Of a stretch of 50,957 bases of DNA, positions 8,496 through 16,360 are shown one piece after another. Source of the stretch: Chitinophagaceae bacterium UBA1946 (GTDB lineage Bacteria; Bacteroidota; Bacteroidia; Chitinophagales; Chitinophagaceae); assembly GCA_002336815.1 (NCBI GenBank), contig DDEU01000016.1:57015-107971 (forward strand). The letters run 5' to 3'. A program made the translations under genes and the position numbers. The notes beneath the pieces were generated by a model that saw only the letters and a list, made by a program, of their open reading frames with translations, had not been told where the DNA came from and made no database searches. Each line of letters opens with the position of its first letter. The first letter of the stretch is position 1.

Positions 8496-9614
8496 CTACT
8501 TCACCAACTCCTTCAGATCTGCCCAGCTATATTTTTCCTGTACCACCGGCCCTTTCATCACAAAGATCGTGGGATTGGCCCTGGCTGCAGTTTTAATGGC
8601 AGTGCCATCGGTGGTATATATCGGCAGGTTGTAGCTGTTGGTAACATTAAAGAATACATTCGCAGCCTTTGGATCAGATGTAAGCACATAGATCGGTAAC
8701 TGCTGCTGGCGGGCTTTCTTTACCAGGTCTGTAAACACACTCTGCCATTTTGCAGCATTGGCCTCTTCCATATTCTTTACAAAGAACAGGTAGTAGGAGG
8801 GTTTGGTAAGAATGGCTTCTGTTGAATCATTGCCTTCTGCATCCGATAATGAGAAGTCGTTGATGGGCGGCATATTGTTTTTTCCTTTTTCAACCAGTGT
8901 TTGTTTGCGGTCTACAAATTTCCAGGTGCTGTCTGGCAGATCACTGGTAAATTCTTTTTTAACACCATCTTTTTCATAAATAAAACTGTAAGAAAATTTA
9001 TCGGGAACCGCATCAGCCGGCATCTTTCTCAACTCAAGAATATTATTGCCTTTTTTAAATGGCAGGCAGTCTGTTGTGGGCAAATGCTCTACCACATGCA
9101 TTTGTAACAAACAGGTAGCGATCACCGAAAGCAGCACCAATGCAAAAGGCAATTTCTCTTTAAAGATGGGTTCGATGTATTTCTGTTTGCGCAGCAGGAA
9201 CAAGATGAGCACCAGCAGTACGATATCCTTGGTGAATGTTTGTATTGGTGTCAATGGAATGCAATCGCCAAAACATCCGCAGGCCCGGATCTTACCACTG
9301 AATAAAACATAGCTGGTTAAAAAAGTAAAGAAAGCGATCAGCAACAGCAGCAGCCGCATGGTGAGTTTCTTTCGCCAGCCAACCAGTAAGGCCACTCCGA
9401 ATGCCACTTCCAGTGTTATCATTATTATGGAGAACATAAAGGCATGGGCATCTAGCCAGCTCATCAGCCCCGGCAGGTAGCCCGAATCTTTCCATACTTC
9501 AAAAAACTCCTGCATTTTGTAGGCAAGCCCGAGTGGGTCAATGGCTTTTACAAGCCCGGAAAAAATAAACAACACCCCTACTAAGATCCTGGCAATGGTA
9601 ACAGCTACTTTCAT
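8496..9614 (-). CDS. BT_3928-family membrane protein (DoxX/MauE-like with thioredoxin-like tail)
   Basis: 372 residues. The N-terminal ~150 residues form a four-helix DoxX/MauE membrane module (MKVAVTIARILVGVLFIFSG, then helices near 50-70, 80-105 and 120-145) with a redox-type cysteine cluster CGCFGDC. After a further helix, residues about 270-372 resemble a thioredoxin-like fold (PIYVLTSDPKAANVFF, NPTIFVMKG) without an obvious CxxC. The family is conserved in Bacteroidota and its role is unproven; MauE relatives handle disulfides or electron transfer, so a membrane redox role is an inference. It follows the DUF1599 gene by 41 nt on the same strand, which suggests one operon. Confidence 0.87.
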   Translation of the reverse strand: MKVAVTIARILVGVLFIFSGLVKAIDPLGLAYKMQEFFEVWKDSGYLPGLMSWLDAHAFMFSIIMITLEVAFGVALLVGWRKKLTMRLLLLLIAFFTFLTSYVLFSGKIRACGCFGDCIPLTPIQTFTKDIVLLVLILFLLRKQKYIEPIFKEKLPFALVLLSVIATCLLQMHVVEHLPTTDCLPFKKGNNILELRKMPADAVPDKFSYSFIYEKDGVKKEFTSDLPDSTWKFVDRKQTLVEKGKNNMPPINDFSLSDAEGNDSTEAILTKPSYYLFFVKNMEEANAAKWQSVFTDLVKKARQQQLPIYVLTSDPKAANVFFNVTNSYNLPIYTTDGTAIKTAARANPTIFVMKGPVVQEKYSWADLKELVK

Positions 9615-9655
9615 AACAATATTGGTTATTTTATTTCAGGTAAATCAAATGGCAG

Positions 9656-10186
9656 CTACACTGCCAATATCAATGCAAACACGGCATAGTTGAGTATATC
9701 AAAAAAGTTAGCATCAATACCTTCGCTGATAATGGTTCTGCCATCATTCTTTAAAATACTTTTTATGCGTAATAATTTGGCAAGGATCAGGTCAACAAAA
9801 CTTTCCTGGCTCATCTCCCGCCATGCTTCCCCGTAATCGTGGTTCTTGTCTTCCATCAATTCTTTGGCCATCGCCACTTTGCTGTTGTACAACTGCTCCA
9901 CTGTTTCTACCGGCAATTCTTCCGGGTCGCCAACGGGCAGATCGAGTTGTATCAGGCCAATGATGGCATAATTTAAAATGCCTTTGAATTCACTTATTAC
10001 ATCATCCCCAATTTTCTGTTCGCCTTTTTCCTGTATGGTGCGGATGCGTTTGGCCTTGATGTAGATCTGGTCAACCACCGAAATGGTACGGTACACCCGC
10101 CATGATGTGCCGTAATCTTTTGTTTTCTTTAAAAAAATATCTTCACAACTGCGTACTGCACGGTCGTATTGTTCATTCGTGTTCAT
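9656..10186 (-). CDS. DUF1599 protein with two tandem copies of the domain
   Basis: 176 residues from the ATG at 10186 (MNTNEQYDRAV); the longer frame to 10261 overlaps folP and lacks similarity. The protein is an internal duplication: each half has an acidic DYG-WR motif (KKTKDYGTSWRVYR and DKNHDYGEAWREM), then VDQI/VDLI, a lysine/arginine helix ending RI, and an ILNYAI/ILNYAV segment. DUF1599 occurs widely in Bacteroidota and in some phages; a link with nucleotide modification has been proposed for the family, but biochemical function is unknown. It is divergent from folP with 55 nt between starts and upstream of the BT_3928-like gene, an association I believe is conserved in the phylum. 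Confidence 0.88.
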   Translation of the reverse strand: MNTNEQYDRAVRSCEDIFLKKTKDYGTSWRVYRTISVVDQIYIKAKRIRTIQEKGEQKIGDDVISEFKGILNYAIIGLIQLDLPVGDPEELPVETVEQLYNSKVAMAKELMEDKNHDYGEAWREMSQESFVDLILAKLLRIKSILKNDGRTIISEGIDANFFDILNYAVFALILAV

Positions 10187-10241
10187 CGTAAGTTGAATCT
10201 GTCTATTTTTGTTTATTGTCAAAATTACTTGTTTCTGCCTG

Positions 10242-11072
10242 ATGTACACAATCAACTGCAAAGGAAAATTATTGGTGATGGATCAACCATTGGTGATGGG
10301 TATCATCAATGCGACACCTGATTCATTTTACGAGGGTCATTTGGATAAGGGATTGCAGGCCATCACAACACTTGCAGGCTCCATGCTGGCAGATGGTGCG
10401 GCCATACTGGACATAGGCGGGCAAAGCACCCGGCCCGGCAGCCAGCCTGTAACGGCGAATGAAGAAATGGACAGGGTGATCCCGGTGATCAACAGTATCC
10501 TGCAGCAATATCCCGATGCCATCATTTCCATTGATACCTACTACAGCAAAGTGGCCGCAGCAGCAGTAGCAGCAGGCGCTTCCATCATCAACGATATCAG
10601 CGCCGGCAATATGGATGAAGACATGCTGCCCGTGACCGCTGCGTTAAAAGTGCCCTTTATCGCCATGCACATGCAGGGCACACCTGCCACAATGCAACAG
10701 CAGCCAACCTATGAAGATGTAGTAAAAGAAGTGCTTGATTTTTTTATCAAAAAAACAGGTGATTGTTTAAACGCAGGCATCACAGATGTGATCATTGATC
10801 CCGGCTTCGGTTTTGGCAAAACCATACAGCATAATTTCCAGTTACTCAAACACCTGGATATTTTCGGGATGCTCGACAGGCCCTTACTGGCCGGACTTTC
10901 AAGAAAAGGCACTATCTACAAAACACTCGGCATCACTGCTGCAGAAGCATTGAACGGCACTACTGCGCTTAATAGCATGGCGCTGCTGAAAGGCGCAGCC
11001 ATTTTAAGAGTGCATGATGTAAAAGAAGCCGTACAGGCGGTAAAGCTTTACAACGCTTATCAAAAAGCATAA
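10242..11072 (+). CDS. folP: Dihydropteroate synthase
   Basis: 276 residues. It condenses p-aminobenzoate with dihydropterin pyrophosphate in folate synthesis and is the sulfonamide target. Signatures: GIINATPDSF near residue 20, then LDIGGQSTRPGSQPV, SIDTYY, INDIS, and the C-terminal DPGFGFGKT and GLSRKG loops that bind pterin and phosphate. I chose the ATG at 10242 (MYTINCKGKLLV), which matches Bacteroidota homologues, over the in-frame start at 10209. The usual Bacteroidota neighbour, a diadenylate cyclase gene, is not found downstream; the convergent FKBP gene follows. Confidence 0.96.
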   Translation: MYTINCKGKLLVMDQPLVMGIINATPDSFYEGHLDKGLQAITTLAGSMLADGAAILDIGGQSTRPGSQPVTANEEMDRVIPVINSILQQYPDAIISIDTYYSKVAAAAVAAGASIINDISAGNMDEDMLPVTAALKVPFIAMHMQGTPATMQQQPTYEDVVKEVLDFFIKKTGDCLNAGITDVIIDPGFGFGKTIQHNFQLLKHLDIFGMLDRPLLAGLSRKGTIYKTLGITAAEALNGTTALNSMALLKGAAILRVHDVKEAVQAVKLYNAYQKA

Positions 11073-11093
11073 ACTCCGCTTTGCAATAAACGC

Positions 11094-11127
11094 ATAAAAA
11101 AAGAAGCACTTCTTTCGAAGCGCTTCT
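11094..11127 (-). terminator. Intrinsic terminator of the FKBP lipoprotein gene
   Basis: Stem AGAAGC-A-CTTC (11102-11112) pairs with GAAG-C-GCTTCT (11117-11127), one internal mismatch, with a 4-nt loop. On the minus strand it is followed by a run of seven Ts (complement of the A run before 11102). It lies 20 nt past the stop at 11148. Confidence 0.8.
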
Positions 11128-11147
11128 CCCAACTAATATTTTAGAAA

Positions 11148-12167
11148 TTATTTTTGACCTTTTGGTGCAGGCTGATTTTTCTGTGCCTGTTGTGCAGAGT
11201 CCATCATGCGTTTGCGCTCTGCTTCCATTTCTTTCCTGGATGCATCTGATTCGGCCTGTGCCTGTGCAGTAGTGATCACGTCTGCGATCTCCACATCAAA
11301 TACCAGGTTGGAGTTTGGCTTAATGTCTTCACCGGAACCCTGTGCTCCGTAAGCCAAACTTGAAGGAATGTACAATACCGCTTTAGCGCCTTTCTTCAAC
11401 AGGCTCAATCCATCCAACCAGCCTTTGATAACACCGCCTGAGGCAATGTGTACAGGGTAAGCTTTGGTATGATTGAAAGCAGGATCAGTATTTGAATCAA
11501 ACACTTTACCGCCATCCATTAACCTGCCGGTGTACATTACTTTTAATACTTTGGAAGAATCCGGCAAATCACCTTCACCAGGGTTGATGATCTGTACATA
11601 AGTACCCTGTGGTGCTTTTACTGCCTGTATCTTATTTTTTGAAAGAAAATCAGTGATGGCTTTGTCATCTTTTTTCAATTGCTCCAGGCCTTTTAATGAA
11701 TCCTTTGCCCTTGCGATCTGCATCTGTGCTTTGTAAGCGCTGTCCGCTGCAGTTTTGGTATCAAATATGTTCACAATTTTGTAGTGCGCAATAATGTAAG
11801 CGCCTTTTTTCATGAACGGCGGTGTATTGCCACGCTTCATGATACTATCGGTGATCTGCTTAACGATCACGCTGTCTCCCTTACGGATCTGGCTGAAAAT
11901 TTTATAGTAAACCGGAGGAATCGCAGTAGAATCAAGCGATACCAACTGGTTGGCATAGTCCCTTGAATTCAGCAACACAGTGTCTTTATTGTTGCCTTTG
12001 TAAGTTTGGTCAAACTGTATTTCAAAAAACTGGCCCGGCTTTACTACACTGCCCTTGCCGTCTGAAATTATTTTATACTCAATGCCTTCTCCAACTTTTT
12101 TAAAGGGAGCTGTACAACTTGCCAACAATACCATTGCCGCCGCTGCTAAATAAAAAGATTGCTTCAT
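11148..12167 (-). CDS. FKBP-type peptidyl-prolyl isomerase lipoprotein (GldI-like context)
   Basis: 339 residues from the ATG at 12167. The N-terminus MKQSFYLAAAAMVLLASC is a lipoprotein signal with C18 as the lipidated cysteine; the longer frame from 12194 would bury it. Residues about 25-135 look like a degenerate FKBP fold (KPGQFFEIQFDQTYKG, IRKGDSVIVK), and about 185-300 form a well-preserved FKBP domain (VMYTGRLMDGGKVFDS, GVIKGWLDGLSLL, SSLAYGAQGSGEDI). The C-terminus is a charged, Gln/Lys-rich tail. It probably assists folding of exported proteins. It starts 16 nt after nrnA, so the two form an operon; in Flavobacteria the gliding-associated FKBP lipoprotein GldI is, as far as I recall, found beside the same DHH gene and ndk. 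Orthology to GldI is an inference. Confidence 0.9.
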   Translation of the reverse strand: MKQSFYLAAAAMVLLASCTAPFKKVGEGIEYKIISDGKGSVVKPGQFFEIQFDQTYKGNNKDTVLLNSRDYANQLVSLDSTAIPPVYYKIFSQIRKGDSVIVKQITDSIMKRGNTPPFMKKGAYIIAHYKIVNIFDTKTAADSAYKAQMQIARAKDSLKGLEQLKKDDKAITDFLSKNKIQAVKAPQGTYVQIINPGEGDLPDSSKVLKVMYTGRLMDGGKVFDSNTDPAFNHTKAYPVHIASGGVIKGWLDGLSLLKKGAKAVLYIPSSLAYGAQGSGEDIKPNSNLVFDVEIADVITTAQAQAESDASRKEMEAERKRMMDSAQQAQKNQPAPKGQK

Positions 12168-12183
12168 CGTTTTTGTTTTGTAT

Positions 12184-13203
12184 TTAAAATTCATAATTGC
12201 TTAGTTGATCCTTGTTTTCCTTCATGGCTTTAATGAACATCCTGACCACTTCCTCCAAAGGTTCTTTATTTTGTCCGCCGGCTGCATTAAAATGCCCGCC
12301 TCCATTAAAGTATTTTCTTGCAAACGTGTTTACATCAAATCCATCCTTGCTGCGGAACGAACTTTTTCGTTCCTCACCCCTGTCGATAATGATCGCTGCC
12401 AGGCGAATGCCTTTTATGCTCAGTGGGTAGTTTACCAATCCTTCGGTATCGCCGGTGGTGATATTGTATTTGATCAGGTCGCTCTGTGGTATCGATATCA
12501 GTGCTGTGTTGTATTCATAAAACAACTCCATCCTGTTCAGCAGCACATTGCCAATAAAACGAAACCTGGCCTCTAAAAAATTATCGTAGAGGTTTTCATG
12601 TATCTGGCTGTGATCAAACCCTTTCTCTTTGAGTTTCGCAACCATCGTATGCACGCTGGCAGTAGTGGATGGAAACCTGAACGACCCGGTATCCGTCATC
12701 ACACCCGTGTACAAACATTCTGCTACAGCGGTATTGATCTTGTCATCATAACCTGCGGCTTCAATAAAATCGAATACCATTTCGCAGGTACTGCTTTTAG
12801 AAGTATCACTGATACCGTAAGCAAATTTTTCTTCCTGTGGTTCCTGGTGATGATCTATCAGCACCCGTAACGCAGCAGCGTTACTTAATTTTTCTTCCAT
12901 GCGCTTGGTGCGGCCCAGGGTATTAAAATCCAGGCAAAAGATCCAGTCGGCCGCTTCGATCAGTTTATCGGCTGCTGCTGTTTGCCTTTCATAATCCAGT
13001 ACATCCTTTATACCCGGCATCCAGTTTAAAAAATCGGCCCAGTTAGTGGGCGAGATCACGGTAACTGAATGCCCGAGTTGTATTAAAAAATGATAAAGGC
13101 CCAGGGTTGAACCCATGGCGTCACCGTCAGGCTTCTGGTGCATGGTTACTACCACTTTTTTAGGAGTAGCCAGTAATGGATATATTTCGCTGATCGGTTG
13201 CAT
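12184..13203 (-). CDS. nrnA: DHH/DHHA1 phosphoesterase, NrnA-like nanoRNase/pAp phosphatase
   Basis: 339 residues from the ATG at 13203 (MQPISEIYPLLATPKK); the frame stays open to 13440, but that extension overlaps the ndk promoter and lacks similarity. DHH-family metal motifs: HQKPDGDAMGS (22-32), CLDFN, VLIDHHQ, and the DHHA1 GGGHFNAAGG near the C-terminus. NrnA-type enzymes degrade 2-5 nt RNAs and dephosphorylate pAp or, in some lineages, hydrolyse linear dinucleotides from c-di-AMP. The length equals that of the family. It is divergent from ndk with 130 nt between starts, and the FKBP lipoprotein gene follows in the same operon. Confidence 0.92.
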   Translation of the reverse strand: MQPISEIYPLLATPKKVVVTMHQKPDGDAMGSTLGLYHFLIQLGHSVTVISPTNWADFLNWMPGIKDVLDYERQTAAADKLIEAADWIFCLDFNTLGRTKRMEEKLSNAAALRVLIDHHQEPQEEKFAYGISDTSKSSTCEMVFDFIEAAGYDDKINTAVAECLYTGVMTDTGSFRFPSTTASVHTMVAKLKEKGFDHSQIHENLYDNFLEARFRFIGNVLLNRMELFYEYNTALISIPQSDLIKYNITTGDTEGLVNYPLSIKGIRLAAIIIDRGEERKSSFRSKDGFDVNTFARKYFNGGGHFNAAGGQNKEPLEEVVRMFIKAMKENKDQLSNYEF

Positions 13204-13286
13204 AAAAGAGGCGCAAAAGTAACGGTTAGTTTCCAGTTTACCGGTGGCCGGTCGCAGTTTTTTACTTCCCGATAACAAAAACTGCC

Positions 13287-13315
13287 TTTCAAAAAGCCAA
13301 AACAGTCTATATTTG
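13287..13315 (+). promoter_or_regulatory. Candidate promoter of ndk
   Basis: TATATTTG at 13308-13315 fits the -7 consensus TAnnTTTG, with TTTC at 13287-13290 in the -33 position (17-nt spacer). The ATG lies 18 nt downstream, so the leader would be very short. Confidence 0.45.
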
Positions 13316-13333
13316 CGGCTCAAAAACGATACT

Positions 13334-13750
13334 ATGAGTAACAGGACATTCACCATGATCAAACCGGACGCTACAGAAAAAGGATATACCGGTGCAATTT
13401 TAGAAAAGATCAACGCAGCCGGCTTTCGCATAGCGGCCATTAAGATGTTGCATTTGTCGGCCGAAAAAGCAGGCGAATTTTATGCAGTACATAAAGAAAG
13501 GCCTTTTTATGGCGAACTGGTTGAGTTCATGAGCCGTGGCCCCATCACCGCTGCCATTCTTGAAAAAGACAATGCCGTGGAAGATTTCAGGAAACTGATC
13601 GGCGCTACCAATCCAGCCCAGGCTGCAGAAGGTACCATCCGTAAATTGTATGCAGCTTCTGTTGGCGAAAATGCTATTCATGGAAGTGACAGTGATGAAA
13701 ATGCAAGGATCGAAGGAGATTTTTTCTTCAGCAAATTAGAGCAGTTCTAA
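13334..13750 (+). CDS. ndk: Nucleoside-diphosphate kinase
   Basis: 138 residues, the standard length. It transfers the gamma phosphate between nucleoside tri- and diphosphates through a phosphohistidine. The catalytic histidine is H116 in NAIHGSDSDENA; the N-terminus TFTMIKPDATEKG and the FMSRGP nucleotide-binding segment are intact. I used the ATG at 13334 because the family begins exactly there (MSNRTFTMIKPDA); the upstream in-frame start at 13244 is an artefact. A good intrinsic terminator follows, so it is probably a monocistronic unit with its own promoter. Confidence 0.97.
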   Translation: MSNRTFTMIKPDATEKGYTGAILEKINAAGFRIAAIKMLHLSAEKAGEFYAVHKERPFYGELVEFMSRGPITAAILEKDNAVEDFRKLIGATNPAQAAEGTIRKLYAASVGENAIHGSDSDENARIEGDFFFSKLEQF

Positions 13751-13772
13751 TACAACACACACTCATTTATAG

Positions 13773-13804
13773 AAAGCCTTCAACCACGTTGAGGGCTTTT
13801 TTTT
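13773..13804 (+). terminator. Intrinsic terminator of ndk
   Basis: 12-bp stem AAAGCCTTCAAC (13773-13784) pairs with 13788-13799 (one G-T wobble), with a 3-nt loop, followed by an uninterrupted T run to 13804. It lies 23 nt after the stop codon. Confidence 0.88.
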
Positions 13805-13814
13805 GTAACCAATA

Positions 13815-13930
13815 GCCGGGGCTTTCAGTACCGTAAACCGCAGCATCATTTGCCGGGGCTTTACGCTGCAAGTACGGCACAGCAACCCGGCTGTACGAGC
13901 CTCACCGGGCTTTTCGCTTCAATCCCCCAG
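13815..13930. repeat. Degenerate GC-rich CCGGGGCTTT repeat cluster
   Basis: Three related segments in the 200-bp gap between ndk and the MFS gene: GCCGGGGCTTTCAGTACC (13815-13832), GCCGGGGCTTTACGCTGCAA (from 13852) and ACCGGGCTTTTCGCTTCAAT (from 13904). The stretch is more GC-rich than its surroundings, has no open frame, and looks like the remnant of a dispersed intergenic repeat. Confidence 0.4.
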
Positions 13931-14004
13931 CCCATCAGCGATAATACGATTCCGGTCATTGACTGCCTTTAAACTCCCCATTTAAAATCATAGTACCATC
14001 TGCA

Positions 14005-15429
14005 TTACAAATCAGTAATGGGTTTGTAACTTGGCACCAATGCTTTCATGATGATCCATGCCAGTAAATAGGCGACCGCACAATAGGAAAAGATGATGAA
14101 ATAACCGGCTTCTTTGCCCCGGAAACCGGCAAACTGCATTTGTGTATTCCCGGCATATTCAAATAAAACACCCGATCCTTTATTGAGAAAAAAAGAACCA
14201 AGGCCACCCGCCATGCCACCGATACCGGTGATGGTAGCGATCGTTTTTTTAGGAAACATATCGCCGACCGTGCAATAAATATTTGCCGACCATGACTGGT
14301 GTGCAGCCGCAGCAATACCGATGATGATCACCGGCAACCAGTGACCAAACCGTCCTAACGGCTGTGCCATCAAAGCCAGCAATGGGAAAAAAGCAAATAC
14401 CAGCATAGCCTTCATCCTGCCCCGGTAAGGATGCATGCCTTTTTTCTCTACAAAAAAAGTGGGCAACCATCCGCCAATGATCGACAACAGCGTGATCATG
14501 TATAACACAAACAATGGCCCTGCACTTTGCGTGGAGCTCATCTTATAAATATCTTTCAAATAAGCAGGCGTCCAGAATAAATAGAACCACCAAACGGCAT
14601 CCGTCAAAAATTTACCTACAGCAAAAGCCCAGGTTTGCCGGTACTTAAAGCAGGCAGCAAAAGACACTTTGCTGGTATTTTCAATAATGGGTATGGCAGC
14701 AACCGCATCTTTGGCAATGTCCTGCTGAATGTATTCCAGTTCCAGCCGGTTCACCGCAGGATGCTCTGCCGGTTTTTTGTACATCCGCCACCAGAAAAAC
14801 ATCCACACAAAACCCAGCGCCCCAATTATTACGAAAGCCATTTCCCAGCCCCATGCTTTTGCAATGAAGGGTATGCTCAGCGGTGCAAACAAAGCGCCCA
14901 CCGTGGTACCGGAGTTGAAAATACTGGTGTACAATGCCCTGTCTTTTTTAGGGAAATATTCTGCGATCGTTTTAATGGCAGCAGGGAAATTACCACCTTC
15001 ACCAAGGGCAAGGATAAAACGGGCGAAGATGAACAGGGACACAGAAGTGGTAGTAACAACAGCAGTTTTATCAATGGCTGCAATATTATCTTTCGCTTCT
15101 GTAAAACCTATGAACCAATTTCCGGTAAGCAGGCCGGAGGTAGCGATGCCGCAAAATGCATGAATGCAGGCACCTACCGACCAGATGGCAATGGCCCAGA
15201 GAAAACCTTTTTTTGTATCCATCCAGTCAACAAATCTTCCGGCGAACAACATTGATGCCGCATAAAAAACGGAGAACAATGCGGTGATGGTTCCATAGTC
15301 GCTGTCCGTCCAGTGAAACTCCGGCACCAGGTAATCTTTCCAGATCACTGAAAGCACCTGCCTGTCAAGATAATTGATGGTAGTAGCAAAAAACAATAAA
15401 CCGCAGATCTTCCACCTGTAATGGCTCAT
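14005..15429 (-). CDS. MFS transporter, hexuronate/anion:cation symporter (ExuT-like)
   Basis: 474 residues with about 12 hydrophobic segments. The N-terminal helix reads FATTINYLDRQVLSV, the typical NYLDR signature of the ACS family (ExuT, GudP, UhpC relatives), followed by a charged loop (GRFVDWMDTKKGF) and ALGEGGNFPAAIKTIAEYFP in the fourth-fifth helix region. It should import galacturonate, glucuronate or a related sugar acid by proton symport. The assignment is supported by context: the KDPG aldolase gene is immediately upstream (72 nt) and KDG kinase is divergent from that, so the transported acid is likely converted to 2-keto-3-deoxygluconate. A small extracellular insertion (about 105-130) is present. 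Confidence 0.9.
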   Translation of the reverse strand: MSHYRWKICGLLFFATTINYLDRQVLSVIWKDYLVPEFHWTDSDYGTITALFSVFYAASMLFAGRFVDWMDTKKGFLWAIAIWSVGACIHAFCGIATSGLLTGNWFIGFTEAKDNIAAIDKTAVVTTTSVSLFIFARFILALGEGGNFPAAIKTIAEYFPKKDRALYTSIFNSGTTVGALFAPLSIPFIAKAWGWEMAFVIIGALGFVWMFFWWRMYKKPAEHPAVNRLELEYIQQDIAKDAVAAIPIIENTSKVSFAACFKYRQTWAFAVGKFLTDAVWWFYLFWTPAYLKDIYKMSSTQSAGPLFVLYMITLLSIIGGWLPTFFVEKKGMHPYRGRMKAMLVFAFFPLLALMAQPLGRFGHWLPVIIIGIAAAAHQSWSANIYCTVGDMFPKKTIATITGIGGMAGGLGSFFLNKGSGVLFEYAGNTQMQFAGFRGKEAGYFIIFSYCAVAYLLAWIIMKALVPSYKPITDL

Positions 15430-15438
15430 CTTTCAAAA

Positions 15439-15527
15439 TTTAAGGTTGAAGGCATAAAAGGTTTAAGGTTGAAGGTTTATGGTTGGCGCTGGTACTGATT
15501 TTCAACCTTTCAACTTTAAACCTCCAA
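15439..15527. repeat. GGTTGAAG-type repeat cluster with inverted arms
   Basis: Two direct copies of TTTAAGGTTGAAGG (15439-15452 and 15462-15475) face an inverted imperfect copy at about 15500-15527 (reverse complement reads GGTTTAAAGTTGAAAGG). The right arm overlaps the 3' end of the aldolase gene and supplies its last codons and stop. The same 11-mer core occurs at 8479-8489. Confidence 0.6.
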
Positions 15528-16188
15528 CATTTCTTAGCCTTGAAATGGTGGTCATTACTTCTTTGGTAAGCGCTTCTATGGCAGCATAATCTTTAGCGTT
15601 CAGCAACTCCCTACTGATCAGTTTACTTCCCATGCCAACTGCTGCCACACCGGCTTTGAACCAGGCGCTGAGATTTTCGTACGAAGTATCTACCCCACCT
15701 GTTGGCATAAATTTCAGACCCGGAAACAAGTCTTTGATGGCCTCCATGAAATCCGGCTTCAATAAATTTCCCGGGAAAAGTTTTATAAACCTTGCTCCTG
15801 CATTTTCAGCAGCAATGATCTCAGTTGCTGTCATACATCCCGGTACCCAAAGCAATCCCTGTTCATCCGCTACTGCAGCAACCTGCGGCACCAGGCCCGG
15901 GGAAATGATAAAATCAGCACCGGCTTCCATGAATTGTTTCGCCTGTTGGGCATTTTTGATGGTGCCGGCGCCAAGGTACATTCCTTTCAACTCCATATCA
16001 CATAATGCACGCATGGCTTTGAAATTTTGAAGTGATGCTTCACCACGGTTGGTGTATTCCACTATGCGTATACCAGCCCGGTACAGTGCTTTCAATACTT
16101 CCAGTGTCACGGCAGTATCTTCATAAAAATACAAGGGCAGCATTCCCTGTTCGGGTAACAGTTGCAATAAGGTTTCTTTTTTATTCAT
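15502..16188 (-). CDS. eda: Bifunctional KDPG / 4-hydroxy-2-oxoglutarate aldolase
   Basis: 228 residues. It cleaves 2-keto-3-deoxy-6-phosphogluconate to pyruvate and glyceraldehyde 3-phosphate. The Schiff-base lysine lies in FIKLFPGN, with the phosphate-binding MPTGGVD loop and a VEYTNRGEA substrate segment corresponding to the usual VE-TLRT region. The enzyme normally ends about 10-20 residues after the last helix; here the final nine residues, NVGGLKLKG, are encoded by the right arm of the GGTTGAAG-type repeat, so the native C-terminus appears to have been replaced or extended. It lies between KDG kinase (divergent) and the hexuronate MFS gene, forming a complete KDG-to-triose branch. Confidence 0.93.
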   Translation of the reverse strand: MNKKETLLQLLPEQGMLPLYFYEDTAVTLEVLKALYRAGIRIVEYTNRGEASLQNFKAMRALCDMELKGMYLGAGTIKNAQQAKQFMEAGADFIISPGLVPQVAAVADEQGLLWVPGCMTATEIIAAENAGARFIKLFPGNLLKPDFMEAIKDLFPGLKFMPTGGVDTSYENLSAWFKAGVAAVGMGSKLISRELLNAKDYAAIEALTKEVMTTISRLRNVGGLKLKG

Positions 16189-16314
16189 ATAGTAGCTTTA
16201 TCGTGCGGTATTTACATTGGTTGCTCACTCAACAGCGGCCGGCATTTTTACTGATGTGCAGCCACACAATTAAATTTTTAAAAACAGTAGCATTTTCAAA
16301 AATAATCATTGACT

Positions 16315-16343
16315 TTTGGTTTCTTTCCAAAAAGATATTTTTA
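16315..16343 (+). promoter_or_regulatory. Candidate promoter of kdgK
   Basis: TTTG at 16315-16318 and TATTTTTA at 16336-16343 (seven of eight positions relative to TAnnTTTG) are separated by 17 nt. The start codon is 18 nt further on. It lies in the 172-bp divergent region shared with the aldolase gene, where a uronate regulator could act on both. Confidence 0.45.
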
Positions 16344-16360
16344 AACCAACCCGTTAAACG

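Noticed and set aside
12184..13440. Longer 418-residue version of the NrnA protein
   Set aside because: The extra N-terminal residues are encoded across the ndk start and promoter; the family begins at MQPISEIYPLL (13203).
14635..15255. 206-codon plus-strand frame opposite the MFS gene
   Set aside because: Antisense shadow of a strongly supported transporter; no start context and no recognisable protein features.
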